Shown: one piece after another, positions 25,321 through 39,553 of the stretch
Position numbering within the stretch: position 1 is the stretch's first letter
Layout: each line of letters begins with the position of its first letter
NCBI GenBank assembly: GCA_036971475.1
Contig: JBAIZL010000008.1
Location: forward strand, 12,361,788-12,425,787
Source of the DNA: Prosapia bicincta
Taxonomy: Eukaryota; Arthropoda; Insecta; Hemiptera; Cercopidae
Direction: 5' to 3'
DNA: 64,000 nucleotides
Made by a program: the position numbers and the translations under genes
The notes under the pieces: model-generated
The model's input: only the letters and a program-made list of their open reading frames with translations
Databases searched by the model: none
Told to the model about the DNA's origin: nothing

Positions 25321-26002
25321 TTACAAACGAAAAGCCTTGAGCATTATGTCGTTTCCTTTGTTTTTTTCCACAATTCTCAGATTTGATGTTATGAAATTGT
25401 AGTTTTTGTCTACACGCTTCTTTTTCATAACTCCAGGATTTGTTCTTCCACATCTTCTTCCATTTACTTCCTTAAACGCTGCAATAAATGAATGATATAA
25501 ATCAGTATTACTTTAATTATTGTCTAATAACTTTTGTCATAAAAAACTAAATTTCAAATGAAATTGCCTACTCACCTTGCCTTAGATTATATTCTATCCT
25601 TTCAGTATTATTTATAGGCGCAAGAATCTTCCTTCCATTTATGTTTTTCCTCGTAACACTGATTACATCTTGAAGATATAACTTCTTTTCATTTCGAATG
25701 TGTCGCCTTATTCTCTTCCGCAGAACTATATCATTCTGACAAATTCCATACCAAGCTTTGCTCACAAGAGCTGCATTCAACAATGATTTTCCTGTCAATG
25801 ACCTGAAACAAAGCAATCTCAATTACTATGTGATAAGAGACCTAAACAACTTTAAAATAAAAACAAAAATAACATCTTTCCTCAGAATCTTAATAGAGGC
25901 TGGGAACGGTAATAAAGAAACAATATCAACTTTCGCAGAGTCAAATACATTAACGTCTGACTTACTATCTAGAAAATCGAATAGGTTATATAATATTTCC
26001 AT
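25321..26002 (-). pseudogene. F-box-like gene copy L20, intron 1 donor lost
   Basis: Exons would be 25881-26002, 25576-25802, 25321-25478. Donor GT is GA (25879). It has also gathered M38K, P44T, G60 and E140D; P44T hits the second Leu-Pro of the F-box and is private. The extra replacements fit relaxed constraint after donor loss. Confidence 0.68.
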
Positions 26003-26614
26003 TTCTCTCTGTAGCACACCACACAAAGGTTATAACGGAAATGATACACGATACTGCGTAGCAGTCCCTTTTATACACCTGGTGGGATGGCTTGTTGGGC
26101 GTGGCCTAGGAAGTTGCATGAATATTTGTAAACTAAGTATTTTATAACTTTTAGTATATTGATATATGTTAAAAAATCACATCAATTATATGATTTGTGT
26201 GTTTTATTAATAATCTAGTATACCATAATTGTATATTTATTACTAATTTTCAAATTACATACAGATACTGGTAGGCCTACATGAAATGCTGTTTAGGATA
26301 GACGTGGGTGTAGCAATTAGTAATTAGGTAAAATACTAAGATTATATTCAAGTGATATATATGTTCATTCTGAAAAATAATGTTTCTCCGAGTTTTTATA
26401 ACAAATATGGTCTTAGTTTTTAGATATTGCAACATCAATAAATTATTTTTGTAATTATATACTGACTTCACTGGAACTGGAACAGGGTAATAACAACCAT
26501 TACTACATTTCAGACAAATTTATTTGTCGACTTCGTTAACATCACATTGAATAATATACAATGAAAATAATATAGAAAAATACAGGCTTTTACAATTCAT
26601 TTTATATTGAAACA

Positions 26615-27296
26615 TTACAAACGAAAAGCCTTGAGCATTATGTCGTTTCCTTTGTTTTTTTCCACAATTCTCAGATTTGATGTTATGAAATTGTAGTTTT
26701 TCTCTACACGCTTCTTTTTCATAACTCCAGGATTTGTTCTTCCACATCTTCTTCCATTGACTTCCTTAAACGCTGCAATAAATGAATGATATAAATCAGT
26801 ATTACTTTAATTATTGTCTAATAACTTTTGTCATAAAAAACTAAATTTCAAATGAAATTGCCTACTCACCTTGCCTTAGATTATATTCTATCCTTTCAGT
26901 ATTATTTATAGGCGCAAGAATCTTCCTTCCATTTATGTTTTTCCTCGTAACACTGATTACATCTTGAAGATATAACTTCTTTTCATTTCGAATGTGTCGC
27001 CTTATTCTCTTCCGCAGAACTATATCATTCTGACAAATTCGATACCAATCTTTGCTCACAAGAGCTGCATTCAACAATGATTTTCCTGGCAATGACCTGA
27101 AACAAAGCAATCTCAATTACTATGTGATAAGAGACCTAAACAACTTTAAAATAAAAACAAAAATAACATCTTACCTCAGAATCATAATAGAGGCTGGGAA
27201 CGGTAATAAAGAAACAATATCAACTTTCGCAGAGTCAAATACATTAACGTCTGACTTACTATCTAGAAAATCGAATAGGTTATATAATATTTCCAT
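26615..27296 (-). CDS. F-box-like gene copy L21
   Basis: Exons 27175-27296, 26870-27096, 26615-26772, intact. A57D and R60, as L13 and L26. Confidence 0.7.
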
Positions 27297-27908
27297 TTCT
27301 CTCTGTAGCACACCACACAAAGGTTATAACGGAAATGATACACGATACTGCGTAGCAGTCCCTTTTATACACCTGGTGGGATGGCTTGTTGGGCGTGGCC
27401 TAGGAAGTTGCATGAATATTTGTAAACTAAGTATTTTATAACTTTTAGTATATTGATATATGTTAAAAATTCACATCAATTATATGATTTGTGTGTTTTA
27501 TTAATAATCTAGTATACCATAATTGTATATTTATTACTAATTTTCAAATTACATAAAGATACTGGTAGGCCTACATAAAATGCTGTTTAGGATAGACGTG
27601 GATGTAGAAATTAGTGATTAGGTAAAATACTAAGATTATATTCAAGTGATATATATGTTCATTCTGAAAAATAATGTTTCTCCGAGTTTTTATAACAAAT
27701 ATGGTCTTAGTTTTTAGATATTGCAACATCAATAAATTATTTTTGTAATTATATACTGACTTCACTGGAACTGGAACAGGGTAATAACAACCATTACTAC
27801 ATTTGAGACAAATTTATTTGTCGACTTCGTTAACATCACATTGAATAATATACAATGAAAATAATATAGAAAAATACAGGCTTTTACAATTCATTTTATA
27901 TTGAAACA

Positions 27909-28590
27909 TTACAAACGAAAAGCCTTGAGCATTATGTCGTTTCCTTTGTTTTTTTCCACAATTCTCCGATTTGATGTTATGAAATTGTAGTTTATCTCTA
28001 CACGCTTCTTTTTCATAACTCCAGGATTTGTTCTTCCACATCTTCTTCCATTGACTTCCTTAAACGCTGCAATAAATGAATGATATAAATCAGTATTACT
28101 TTAATTATTGTCTAATAACTTTTGTCATAAAAAACTAAATTTCAAATGAAATTGCCTACTCACCTTGCCTTAGATTATATTCTATCCTTTCAGTATTATT
28201 TATAGGCGCAAGAATCTTCCTTCCATTTATGTTTTTCCTCGTAACACTGATTACATCTTGAAGATATAACTTCTTTTCATTTCGAATGTGTCGCCTTATT
28301 CTCTTCCGCAGAACTATATCATTCTGACAAATTCCATACCAAGCTTTGCTCACAAGAGCTGCATTCAACAATGATTTTCCTGGCAATGACCTGAAACAAA
28401 GCAATCTCAATTACTATGTGATAAGAGACCTAAACAACTTTAAAATAAAAACAAAAATAACATCTTACCTCAGAATCATAATAGAGGCTGGGAACGGTAA
28501 TAAAGAAACAATATCAACTTTCGCAGAGTCAAATACATTAACGTCTGACTTACTATCTAGAAAATCGAATAGGTTATATAATATTTCCAT
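27909..28590 (-). CDS. F-box-like gene copy L22
   Basis: Exons 28469-28590, 28164-28390, 27909-28066, intact. G60, K141I, L150R, as L14; L27 is the same but for R60. Confidence 0.7.
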
Positions 28591-29202
28591 TTCTCTCTGT
28601 AGCACACCACACAAAGGTTATAACGGAAATGATACACGATACTGCGTAGCAGTCCCTTTTATACACCTGGTGGGATGGCTTGTTGGGCGTGACCTAGGAA
28701 GTTGCATGAATATTTGTAAACTAAGTATTTTATAACTTTTAGTATATTGGTATATGTTAAAAATTCATATCAATTATATGATTTGTGTGCTTTATTAATA
28801 ATCTAGTTTACCATAATTGTATATTTATTACTAATTTTCAAATTACATACAGATACTGGTAGGCCTACATGAAATGCTGTTTAGGATATACATGGGTGTA
28901 GCAATTAGTGATTGGGTAAAATACTAAGATTATATTCAAGTAATATATATGTTCATTCTGTAAAATAATGTTTCTCCGAGTTTTTATAAGAAATACGATC
29001 TTACTATTTAGAAATTGCAACATCAATAAATTATTTTTGTTATTATATACTGATTTCACTGGAACTGGAACAGGGTAATAACAACCATTACTACATTTCA
29101 GACAAATTTATTTGTCGACTTCGTTAACATCACATTGAATAAAATACAATGAAAATAATATAGAAACATACACGCTTTTACAATTCATTTCATATTTAAA
29201 CA

Positions 29203-29884
29203 TTACAAACGAAAAGCCTTGAGCATTATGTCGTTTCCTTTGTTTTTTTCCACAATTCTCAGATTTGATGTTATGAAATTGTAGTTTTTCTCTACACGCT
29301 TCTTTTTCATAACTCCAGGATTTGTTCTTCCACATCTTCTTCCATTGACTTCCTTAAACGCTGCAATAAATGAATGATATAAATCAGTATTACTCTAATT
29401 ATTGTCTAATAACTTTTGTCATAAAAAACTAAATTTCATATGAAATTGCCTACTCACCTTGCCTTAGATTATATTCTATCCTTTCAGTATTATTTATAGG
29501 CGCAAGAATCTTCCTTCCATTTATGTTTTTCCTCGTAACACTGATTACATCTTGAAGATATAACTTCTTTTCATTTCGAATGTGTCGCCTTATTCTCTTC
29601 CGCAGAACTTTATCATTCTGACAAATTCGATACCAAGCTTTGCTCACAAGAGCTGCATTCAACAATGATTTTCCTGGCAATGACCTGAAACAAAGCAATC
29701 TCAATTACTATGTGATAAGAGACCTAAACAACTTTAAAATAAAAACAAAAATAACATCTTACCTCAGAATCATAATAGAGGCTGGGAACGGTAATAAAGA
29801 AACAATATCAACTTTCGCAGAGTCAAATACATTAACGTCTGACTTACTATCTAGAAAATCGAATAGGTTATATAATATTTCCAT
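29203..29884 (-). CDS. F-box-like gene copy L23
   Basis: Exons 29763-29884, 29458-29684, 29203-29360, intact. R60 and I66K, as L16 and L28. Diverged spacer type downstream. Confidence 0.7.
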
Positions 29885-30496
29885 TTCTCTCTGTAGCACA
29901 CCACACAAAGGTTATAACGGAAATGATACACGATACTGCGTAGCAGTCCCTTTTATACACCTGGTGGGATGGCTTGTTGGGCGTGACCTAGGAAGTTGCA
30001 TGAATATTTGTAAACTAAGTATTTTATAACTTTTAGTATATTGGTATATGTTAAAAATTCATATCAATTATATGATTTGTGTGCTTTATTAATAATCTAG
30101 TTTACCATAATTGTATATTTATTACTAATTTTCAAATTACATACAGATACTGGTAGGCCTACATGAAATGCTGTTTAGGATAGACGTGGGTGTAGCAATT
30201 AGTAATTAGGTAAAATACTAAGATTATATTCAAGTGATATATATGTTCATTCTGAAAAATAATGTTTCTCCGAGTTTTTATAAGAAATACGATCTTACTT
30301 TTTAGAAATTGCAACATCAATAAATTATTTTTGTTATTATATACTGATTTCACTGGAACTGGAACAGGGTAATAACAACCATTACTACATTTCAGACAAA
30401 TTTATTTGTCGACTTCGTTAACATCACATTGAATAAAATACAATGAAAATAATATAGAAACATACAGGCTTTTACAATTCATTTCATATTTAAACA

Positions 30497-31178
30497 TTAC
30501 AAACGAAAAGCCTTGAGCATTATGTCGTTTCCTTTGTTTTTTTCCACAATTCTCAGATTTGATGTTATGAAATTGTAGTTTTTCTCTACACGCTTCTTTT
30601 TCATAACTCCAGGATTTGTTCTTCCACATCTTCTTCCATTGACTTCCTTAAACGCTGCAATAAATGAATGATATAAATCAGTATAACTCTAATTATTGTC
30701 TAATAACTTTTGTCATAAAAAACTAAATTTCATATGAAATTGCCTACTCACCTTGCCTTAGATTATATTCTATCCTTTCAGTATTATTTATAGGCGCAAG
30801 AATCTTCCTTCCATTTATGTTTTTCCTCGTAACACTGATTACATCTTGAAGATATAACTTCTTTTCATTTCGAATGTGTCGCCTTATTCTCTTCCGCAGA
30901 ACTATATCATTCTGACAAATTCCATACCAAGCTTTGCTCACAAGAGCTGCATTCAACAATGATTTTCCTGGCAATGACCTGAAACAAAGCAATCTCAATT
31001 ACTATGTGATAAGAGACCTAAACAACTTTAAAATAAAAACAAAAATAACATCTTTCCTCAGAATCATAATAGAGGCTGGGAACGGTAATAAAGAAACAAT
31101 ATCAACTTTCGCAGAGTCAAATACATTAACGTCTGACTTACTATCTAGAAAATCGAATAGGTTATATAATATTTCCAT
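30497..31178 (-). pseudogene. F-box-like gene copy L24, intron 1 donor lost, mosaic
   Basis: Exons would be 31057-31178, 30752-30978, 30497-30654. Donor GT is GA (31055). The 5' half (exons 1-2, G60) matches L19, while intron 2 and the 3' half match the L17 type, so a recombination breakpoint lies between about 30735 and 30920: the edge of the 5-unit block. Confidence 0.68.
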
Positions 31179-31790
31179 TTCTCTCTGTAGCACACCACAC
31201 AAAGGTTATAACGGAAATGATACACGATACTGCGTAGCAGTCCCTTTTATACACCTGGTGGGATGGCTTGTTGGGCGTGGCCTAGGAAGTTGCATGAATA
31301 TTTGTAAACTAAGTATTTTATAACTTTTAGTATATTGGTATATGTTAAAAATTCATATCAATTATATGATTTGTGTGCTTTATTAATAATCTAGTTTACC
31401 ATAATTGTATATTTATTACTAATTTTCAAATTACATACAGATACTGGTAGGCCTACATGAAATGCTGTTTAGGATAGACGTGGGTGTAGCAATTAGTAAT
31501 TATTTAAAATACTAAGATTATATTCAAGTGATATATATGTTCATTCTGAAAAAAAATGTTTCTCCGAGTTTTTATAACAAATATGGTCTTAGTTTTTAAA
31601 TATTGCAACATCAATAAATTATTTTTGTAATTATATACTGACTTCACTGGAACTGGAACAGGGTAATAACAACCATTACTACATTTCAGACAAATTTATT
31701 TGTCGACTTCGCTAACATCACATTGAATAATATACAATGAAAATAATATAGAAAAATACAGGCTTTTACAATTCATTTCATATTTAAACA

Positions 31791-32472
31791 TTACAAACGA
31801 AAAGCCTTGAGCATTATGTCGTTTCCTTTGTTTTTTTCCACAATTCTCAGATTTGATGTTATGAAATTGTAGTTTTTGTCTACACGCTTCTTTTTCATAA
31901 CTCCAGGATTTGTTCTTCCACATCTTCTTCCATTTACTTCCTTAAACGCTGCAATAAATGAATGATATAAATCAGTATTACTTTAATTATTGTCTAATAA
32001 CTTTTGTCATAAAAAACTAAATTTCAAATGAAATTGCCTACTCACCTTGCCTTAGATTATATTCTATCCTTTCAGTATTATTTATAGGCGCAAGAATCTT
32101 CCTTCCATTTATGTTTTTCCTCGTAACACTGATTACATCTTGAAGATATAACTTCTTTTCATTTCGAATGTGTCGCCTTATTCTCTTCCGCAGAACTATA
32201 TCATTCTGACAAATTCCATACCAAGCTTTGCTCACAAGAGCTGCATTCAACAATGATTTTCCTGGCAATGACCTGAAACAAAGCAATCTCAATTACTATG
32301 TGATAAGAGACCTAAACAACTTTAAAATAAAAACAAAAATAACATCTTTCCTCAGAATCTTAATAGAGGCTGGGAACGGTAATAAAGAAACAATATCAAC
32401 TTTCGCAGAGTCAAATACATTAACGTCTGACTTACTATCTAGAAAATCGAATAGGTTATATAATATTTCCAT
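31791..32472 (-). pseudogene. F-box-like gene copy L25, intron 1 donor lost
   Basis: Exons would be 32351-32472, 32046-32272, 31791-31948. Donor GT is GA (32349). M38K, G60, E140D; the twin of L20 but with Pro44 kept. Confidence 0.68.
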
Positions 32473-33084
32473 TTCTCTCTGTAGCACACCACACAAAGGT
32501 TATAACGGAAATGATACACGATACTGCGTAGCAGTCCCTTTTATACACCTGGTGGGATGGCTTGTTGGGCGTGGCCTAGGAAGTTGCATGAATATTTGTA
32601 AACTAAGTATTTTATAACTTTTAGTATATTGATATATGTTAAAAAATCACATCAATTATATGATTTGTGTGTTTTATTAATAATCTAGTATACCATAATT
32701 GTATATTTATTACTAATTTTCAAATTACATACAGATACTGGTAGGCCTACATGAAATGCTGTTTAGGATAGACGTGGGTGTAGCAATTAGTAATTAGGTA
32801 AAATACTAAGATTATATTCAAGTGATATATATGTTCATTCTGAAAAATAATGTTTCTCCGAGTTTTTATAACAAATATGGTCTTAGTTTTTAGATATTGC
32901 AACATCAATAAATTATTTTTGTAATTATATACTGACTTCACTGGAACTGGAACAGGGTAATAACAACCATTACTACATTTCAGACAAATTTATTTGTCGA
33001 CTTCGTTAACATCACATTGAATAATATACAATGAAAATAATATAGAAAAATACAGGCTTTTACAATTCATTTTATATTGAAACA

Positions 33085-33766
33085 TTACAAACGAAAAGCC
33101 TTGAGCATTATGTCGTTTCCTTTGTTTTTTTCCACAATTCTCAGATTTGATGTTATGAAATTGTAGTTTTTCTCTACACGCTTCTTTTTCATAACTCCAG
33201 GATTTGTTCTTCCACATCTTCTTCCATTGACTTCCTTAAACGCTGCAATAAATGAATGATATAAATCAGTATTACTTTAATTATTGTCTAATAACTTTTG
33301 TCATAAAAAACTAAATTTCAAATGAAATTGCCTACTCACCTTGCCTTAGATTATATTCTATCCTTTCAGTATTATTTATAGGCGCAAGAATCTTCCTTCC
33401 ATTTATGTTTTTCCTCGTAACACTGATTACATCTTGAAGATATAACTTCTTTTCATTTCGAATGTGTCGCCTTATTCTCTTCCGCAGAACTATATCATTC
33501 TGACAAATTCGATACCAATCTTTGCTCACAAGAGCTGCATTCAACAATGATTTTCCTGGCAATGACCTGAAACAAAGCAATCTCAATTACTATGTGATAA
33601 GAGACCTAAACAACTTTAAAATAAAAACAAAAATAACATCTTACCTCAGAATCATAATAGAGGCTGGGAACGGTAATAAAGAAACAATATCAACTTTCGC
33701 AGAGTCAAATACATTAACGTCTGACTTACTATCTAGAAAATCGAATAGGTTATATAATATTTCCAT
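33085..33766 (-). CDS. F-box-like gene copy L26
   Basis: Exons 33645-33766, 33340-33566, 33085-33242, intact. A57D and R60, twin of L21 at 6470 bp. Confidence 0.7.
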
Positions 33767-34378
33767 TTCTCTCTGTAGCACACCACACAAAGGTTATAAC
33801 GGAAATGATACACGATACTGCGTAGCAGTCCCTTTTATACACCTGGTGGGATGGCTTGTTGGGCGTGGCCTAGGAAGTTGCATGAATATTTGTAAACTAA
33901 GTATTTTATAACTTTTAGTATATTGATATATGTTAAAAATTCACATCAATTATATGATTTGTGTGTTTTATTAATAATCTAGTATACCATAATTGTATAT
34001 TTATTACTAATTTTCAAATTACATAAAGATACTGGTAGGCCTACATAAAATGCTGTTTAGGATAGACGTGGATGTAGAAATTAGTGATTAGGTAAAATAC
34101 TAAGATTATATTCAAGTGATATATATGTTCATTCTGAAAAATAATGTTTCTCCGAGTTTTTATAACAAATATGGTCTTAGTTTTTAGATATTGCAACATC
34201 AATAAATTATTTTTGTAATTATATACTGACTTCACTGGAACTGGAACAGGGTAATAACAACCATTACTACATTTGAGACAAATTTATTTGTCGACTTCGT
34301 TAACATCACATTGAATAATATACAATGAAAATAATATAGAAAAATACAGGCTTTTACAATTCATTTTATATTGAAACA

Positions 34379-35060
34379 TTACAAACGAAAAGCCTTGAGC
34401 ATTATGTCGTTTCCTTTGTTTTTTTCCACAATTCTCCGATTTGATGTTATGAAATTGTAGTTTATCTCTACACGCTTCTTTTTCATAACTCCAGGATTTG
34501 TTCTTCCACATCTTCTTCCATTGACTTCCTTAAACGCTGCAATAAATGAATGATATAAATCAGTATTACTTTAATTATTGTCTAATAACTTTTGTCATAA
34601 AAAACTAAATTTCAAATGAAATTGCCTACTCACCTTGCCTTAGATTATATTCTATCCTTTCAGTATTATTTATAGGCGCAAGAATCTTCCTTCCATTTAT
34701 GTTTTTCCTCGTAACACTGATTACATCTTGAAGATATAACTTCTTTTCATTTCGAATGTGTCGCCTTATTCTCTTCCGCAGAACTATATCATTCTGACAA
34801 ATTCGATACCAAGCTTTGCTCACAAGAGCTGCATTCAACAATGATTTTCCTGGCAATGACCTGAAACAAAGCAATCTCAATTACTATGTGATAAGAGACC
34901 TAAACAACTTTAAAATAAAAACAAAAATAACATCTTACCTCAGAATCATAATAGAGGCTGGGAACGGTAATAAAGAAACAATATCAACTTTCGCAGAGTC
35001 AAATACATTAACGTCTGACTTACTATCTAGAAAATCGAATAGGTTATATAATATTTCCAT
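34379..35060 (-). CDS. F-box-like gene copy L27
   Basis: Exons 34939-35060, 34634-34860, 34379-34536, intact. R60, K141I, L150R. Differs from its block twin L22 at residue 60, which suggests point conversion after the duplication. Confidence 0.7.
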
Positions 35061-35672
35061 TTCTCTCTGTAGCACACCACACAAAGGTTATAACGGAAAT
35101 GATACACGATACTGCGTAGCAGTCCCTTTTATACACCTGGTGGGATGGCTTGTTGGGCGTGACCTAGGAAGTTGCATGAATATTTGTAAACTAAGTATTT
35201 TATAACTTTTAGTATATTGGTATATGTTAAAAATTCATATCAATTATATGATTTGTGTGCTTTATTAATAATCTAGTTTACCATAATTGTATATTTATTA
35301 CTAATTTTCAAATTACATACAGATACTGGTAGGCCTACATGAAATGCTGTTTAGGATATACATGGGTGTAGCAATTAGTGATTGGGTAAAATACTAAGAT
35401 TATATTCAAGTAATATATATGTTCATTCTGTAAAATAATGTTTCTCCGAGTTTTTATAAGAAATACGATCTTACTATTTAGAAATTGCAACATCAATAAA
35501 TTATTTTTGTTATTATATACTGATTTCACTGGAACTGGAACAGGGTAATAACAACCATTACTACATTTCAGACAAATTTATTTGTCGACTTCGTTAACAT
35601 CACATTGAATAAAATACAATGAAAATAATATAGAAACATACACGCTTTTACAATTCATTTCATATTTAAACA

Positions 35673-36354
35673 TTACAAACGAAAAGCCTTGAGCATTATG
35701 TCGTTTCCTTTGTTTTTTTCCACAATTCTCAGATTTGATGTTATGAAATTGTAGTTTTTCTCTACACGCTTCTTTTTCATAACTCCAGGATTTGTTCTTC
35801 CACATCTTCTTCCATTGACTTCCTTAAACGCTGCAATAAATGAATGATATAAATCAGTATTACTCTAATTATTGTCTAATAACTTTTGTCATAAAAAACT
35901 AAATTTCATATGAAATTGCCTACTCACCTTGCCTTAGATTATATTCTATCCTTTCAGTATTATTTATAGGCGCAAGAATCTTCCTTCCATTTATGTTTTT
36001 CCTCGTAACACTGATTACATCTTGAAGATATAACTTCTTTTCATTTCGAATGTGTCGCCTTATTCTCTTCCGCAGAACTTTATCATTCTGACAAATTCGA
36101 TACCAAGCTTTGCTCACAAGAGCTGCATTCAACAATGATTTTCCTGGCAATGACCTGAAACAAAGCAATCTCAATTACTATGTGATAAGAGACCTAAACA
36201 ACTTTAAAATAAAAACAAAAATAACATCTTACCTCAGAATCATAATAGAGGCTGGGAACGGTAATAAAGAAACAATATCAACTTTCGCAGAGTCAAATAC
36301 ATTAACGTCTGACTTACTATCTAGAAAATCGAATAGGTTATATAATATTTCCAT
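35673..36354 (-). CDS. F-box-like gene copy L28
   Basis: Exons 36233-36354, 35928-36154, 35673-35830, intact. R60 and I66K, twin of L23 at 6470 bp and of L16 at 15527 bp. Confidence 0.7.
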
Positions 36355-36966
36355 TTCTCTCTGTAGCACACCACACAAAGGTTATAACGGAAATGATACA
36401 CGATACTGCGTAGCAGTCCCTTTTATACACCTGGTGGGATGGCTTGTTGGGCGTGACCTAGGAAGTTGCATGAATATTTGTAAACTAAGTATTTTATAAC
36501 TTTTAGTATATTGGTATATGTTAAAAATTCATATCAATTATATGATTTGTGTGCTTTATTAATAATCTAGTTTACCATAATTGTATATTTATTACTAATT
36601 TTCAAATTACATACAGATACTGGTAGGCCTACATGAAATGCTGTTTAGGATAGACGTGGGTGTAGCAATTAGTAATTAGGTAAAATACTAAGATTATATT
36701 CAAGTGATATATATGTTCATTCTGAAAAATAATGTTTCTCCGAGTTTTTATAAGAAATACGATCTTACTTTTTAGAAATTGCAACATCAATAAATTATTT
36801 TTGTTATTATATACTGATTTCACTGGAACTGGAACAGGGTAATAACAACCATTACTACATTTCAGACAAATTTATTTGTCGACTTCGTTAACATCACATT
36901 GAATAAAATACAATGAAAATAATATAGAAACATACAGGCTTTTACAATTCATTTCATATTTAAACA

Positions 36967-37648
36967 TTACAAACGAAAAGCCTTGAGCATTATGTCGTTT
37001 CCTTTGTTTTTTTCCACAATTCTCAGATTTGATGTTATGAAATTGTAGTTTTTCTCTACACGCTTCTTTTTCATAACTCCAGGATTTGTTCTTCCACATC
37101 TTCTTCCATTGACTTCCTTAAACGCTGCAATAAATGAATGATATAAATCAGTATAACTCTAATTATTGTCTAATAACTTTTGTCATAAAAAACTAAATTT
37201 CATATGAAATTGCCTACTCACCTTGCCTTAGATTATATTCTATCCTTTCAGTATTATTTATAGGCGCAAGAATCTTCCTTCCATTTATGTTTTTCCTCGT
37301 AACACTGATTACATCTTGAAGATATAACTTCTTTTCATTTCGAATGTGTCGCCTTATTCTCTTCCGCAGAACTATATCATTCTGACAAATTCGATACCAA
37401 GCTTTGCTCACAAGAGCTGCATTCAACAATGATTTTCCTGGCAATGACCTGAAACAAAGCAATCTCAATTACTATGTGATAAGAGACCTAAACAACTTTA
37501 AAATAAAAACAAAAATAATATCTTACCTCAGAATCATAATAGAGGCTGGGAACGGTAATAAAGAAACCATATCAACTTTCGCTGAGTCAAATATATTAAC
37601 GTCTGACTTACTATCTAGAAAATCGAATAGATTATATAATATTTCCAT
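36967..37648 (-). CDS. F-box-like gene copy L29
   Basis: Exons 37527-37648, 37222-37448, 36967-37124, intact. R60, V19I, I27M, twin of L17. Confidence 0.7.
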
Positions 37649-38259
37649 TTTTCTCTGTAGCACACCACACAAAGGTTATAACGGAAATGATACACGATCC
37701 TGCGTAGCTGTCCCTTTTATACACCTGGTGGGATGGCTTGTTGGGCGTGGCCTAGGAAGTTGCATGAATAATTGTAAACTAAGTATTTTATAACTTTTAG
37801 TATATTGATATATGTTAAAAATTCATATCAATTATATGATTTGTGTGTTTTATTATTAATCTAGTATACCATAATTGTGTATTTATTACTAATTTTCAAA
37901 TTACATACAGATACTGGTAGGCCTATTGAAATTCTGTTTAGGATAGACATGGGTGTAGCAATTAGTGATTAGGTAAAATACTAAGATTATATTCAAGTAA
38001 TATATATGTTCATTCTGTAAAATAATGTTTCTCCGAGTTTTTATAAGAAATATGATCTTACTTTTTAGAAATTGCAACATCAATAAATTATTTTTGTTAT
38101 TATATACTGACTTCACTGGAACTGGAACAGGGTAATAACAACCATTACTACATTTCAGACAAATTTATTTGTCGACTTCGTTAACATCACATTGAATAAT
38201 ATACAATGAAAATAATATAGAAAAATACAGGCTTTTACAATTCATTTCATATTTAAACA

Positions 38260-38941
38260 TTACAAACGAAAAGCCTTGAGCATTATGTCGTTTCCTTTGT
38301 TTTTTTCCACAATTCTCAGATTTGATGTTATGAAATTGTAGTTTTTCTCTACACGCTTCTTTTTCATAACTCCAGGATTTGTTCTTCCACATCTTCTTCC
38401 ATTGACTTCCTTAAACGCTGCAATAAATGAATGATATAAATCAGTATTACTTTAATTATTGTCTAATAACTTTTGGCATAAAAAACTAAATTTCAAATGA
38501 AATTGCCTACTCACCTTGCCTTAGATTATATTCTATCCTTTCAGTATTATTTATAGGCGCAAGAATCTTCCTTCCATTTATGTTTTTCCTCGTAACACTG
38601 ATTACGTCTTGAAGATATAACTTCTTTTCATTTCGAATGTGTCGCCTTATTCTCTTCCTCAGAACTATATCATTCTGACAAATTCCATACCAAGCTTTGC
38701 TCACAAGAGCTGCATTCAACAATGATTTTCCTGGCAATGACCTGAAACAAAGCAATCTCAATTACTATGTGATAAGAGACCTAAACAACTTTAAAATAAA
38801 AACAAAAATAATATCTTACCTCAGAATCATAATAGAGGCTGGGAACGGTAATAAAGAAACCATATCAACTTTCGCTGAGTCAAATATATTAACGTCTGAC
38901 TTACTATCTAGAAAATCGAATAGATTATATAATATTTCCAT
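38260..38941 (-). CDS. F-box-like gene copy L30
   Basis: Exons 38820-38941, 38515-38741, 38260-38417, intact. G60, V19I, I27M, with the silent changes of L18. The upstream box is changed (GGAATAGG on the plus strand instead of GGCCTAGG). The last complete gene before the inversion. Confidence 0.7.
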
Positions 38942-39553
38942 TTCTCTCTGTAGCACACCACACAAAGGTTATAACGGAAATGATACACGATCCTGCGTAG
39001 CAGTCCCTTTTATACACCTGGTGGGATGGCTTGTTGGGCGTGGAATAGGAAGTTGCATGAATAATTGTAAACTAAGTATTTTATAACTTTTAGTAAATTG
39101 ATATATGGTTAAAATTCAATTTAACAATATGATTTGTGTGTTTTATTAATAATCTAGTATACCATAATTGTGTATTTATTACTAATTTTCAAATTACATA
39201 CAGATACTGGTAGGCCTACATGAAATGCTGTTTAGGATATACATGGGTGTAGCAATTAGTGATTGGGTAAAATACAAAGATTATATTCAAGTAATATATA
39301 TGTTCATTCTGTAAAATAATGTTTCTCCGAGTTTTTATAAGAAATATGATCTTACTTTTTAGAAATTGCAACATCAATAAATTATTTTTGTTATTATATA
39401 CTGATTTCACTGGAACTGGAACAGGGTAATAACAACCATTACTACATTTCAGACAAATTTATTTGTCGACTTCGTTAACATCACATTGAATAAAATACAA
39501 TGAAAATAATATAGAAACATACAGGCTTTTACAATTCATTTCATATTTAAACA

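Larger units (their letters stand above)
24400..37340 (-). repeat. Five-unit higher-order repeat, two tandem copies
   Basis: Private variants recur with an offset of 6470 bp: donor loss with M38K and E140D (L20/L25), A57D (L21/L26), L150R with K141I (L22/L27), I66K (L23/L28), and a spacer variant (AATTATTTAAAAT) near 25.03 and 31.50 kb. The first block runs from inside L19 exon 2 to inside L24 exon 2, and the second from there to L29 exon 2. Edges are placed only to within about 190 bp (24265-24450, 30735-30920, 37205-37390). Differences between blocks are few (P44T in L20 only, G60 in L22 but R60 in L27), so the duplication is recent. Confidence 0.85.
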
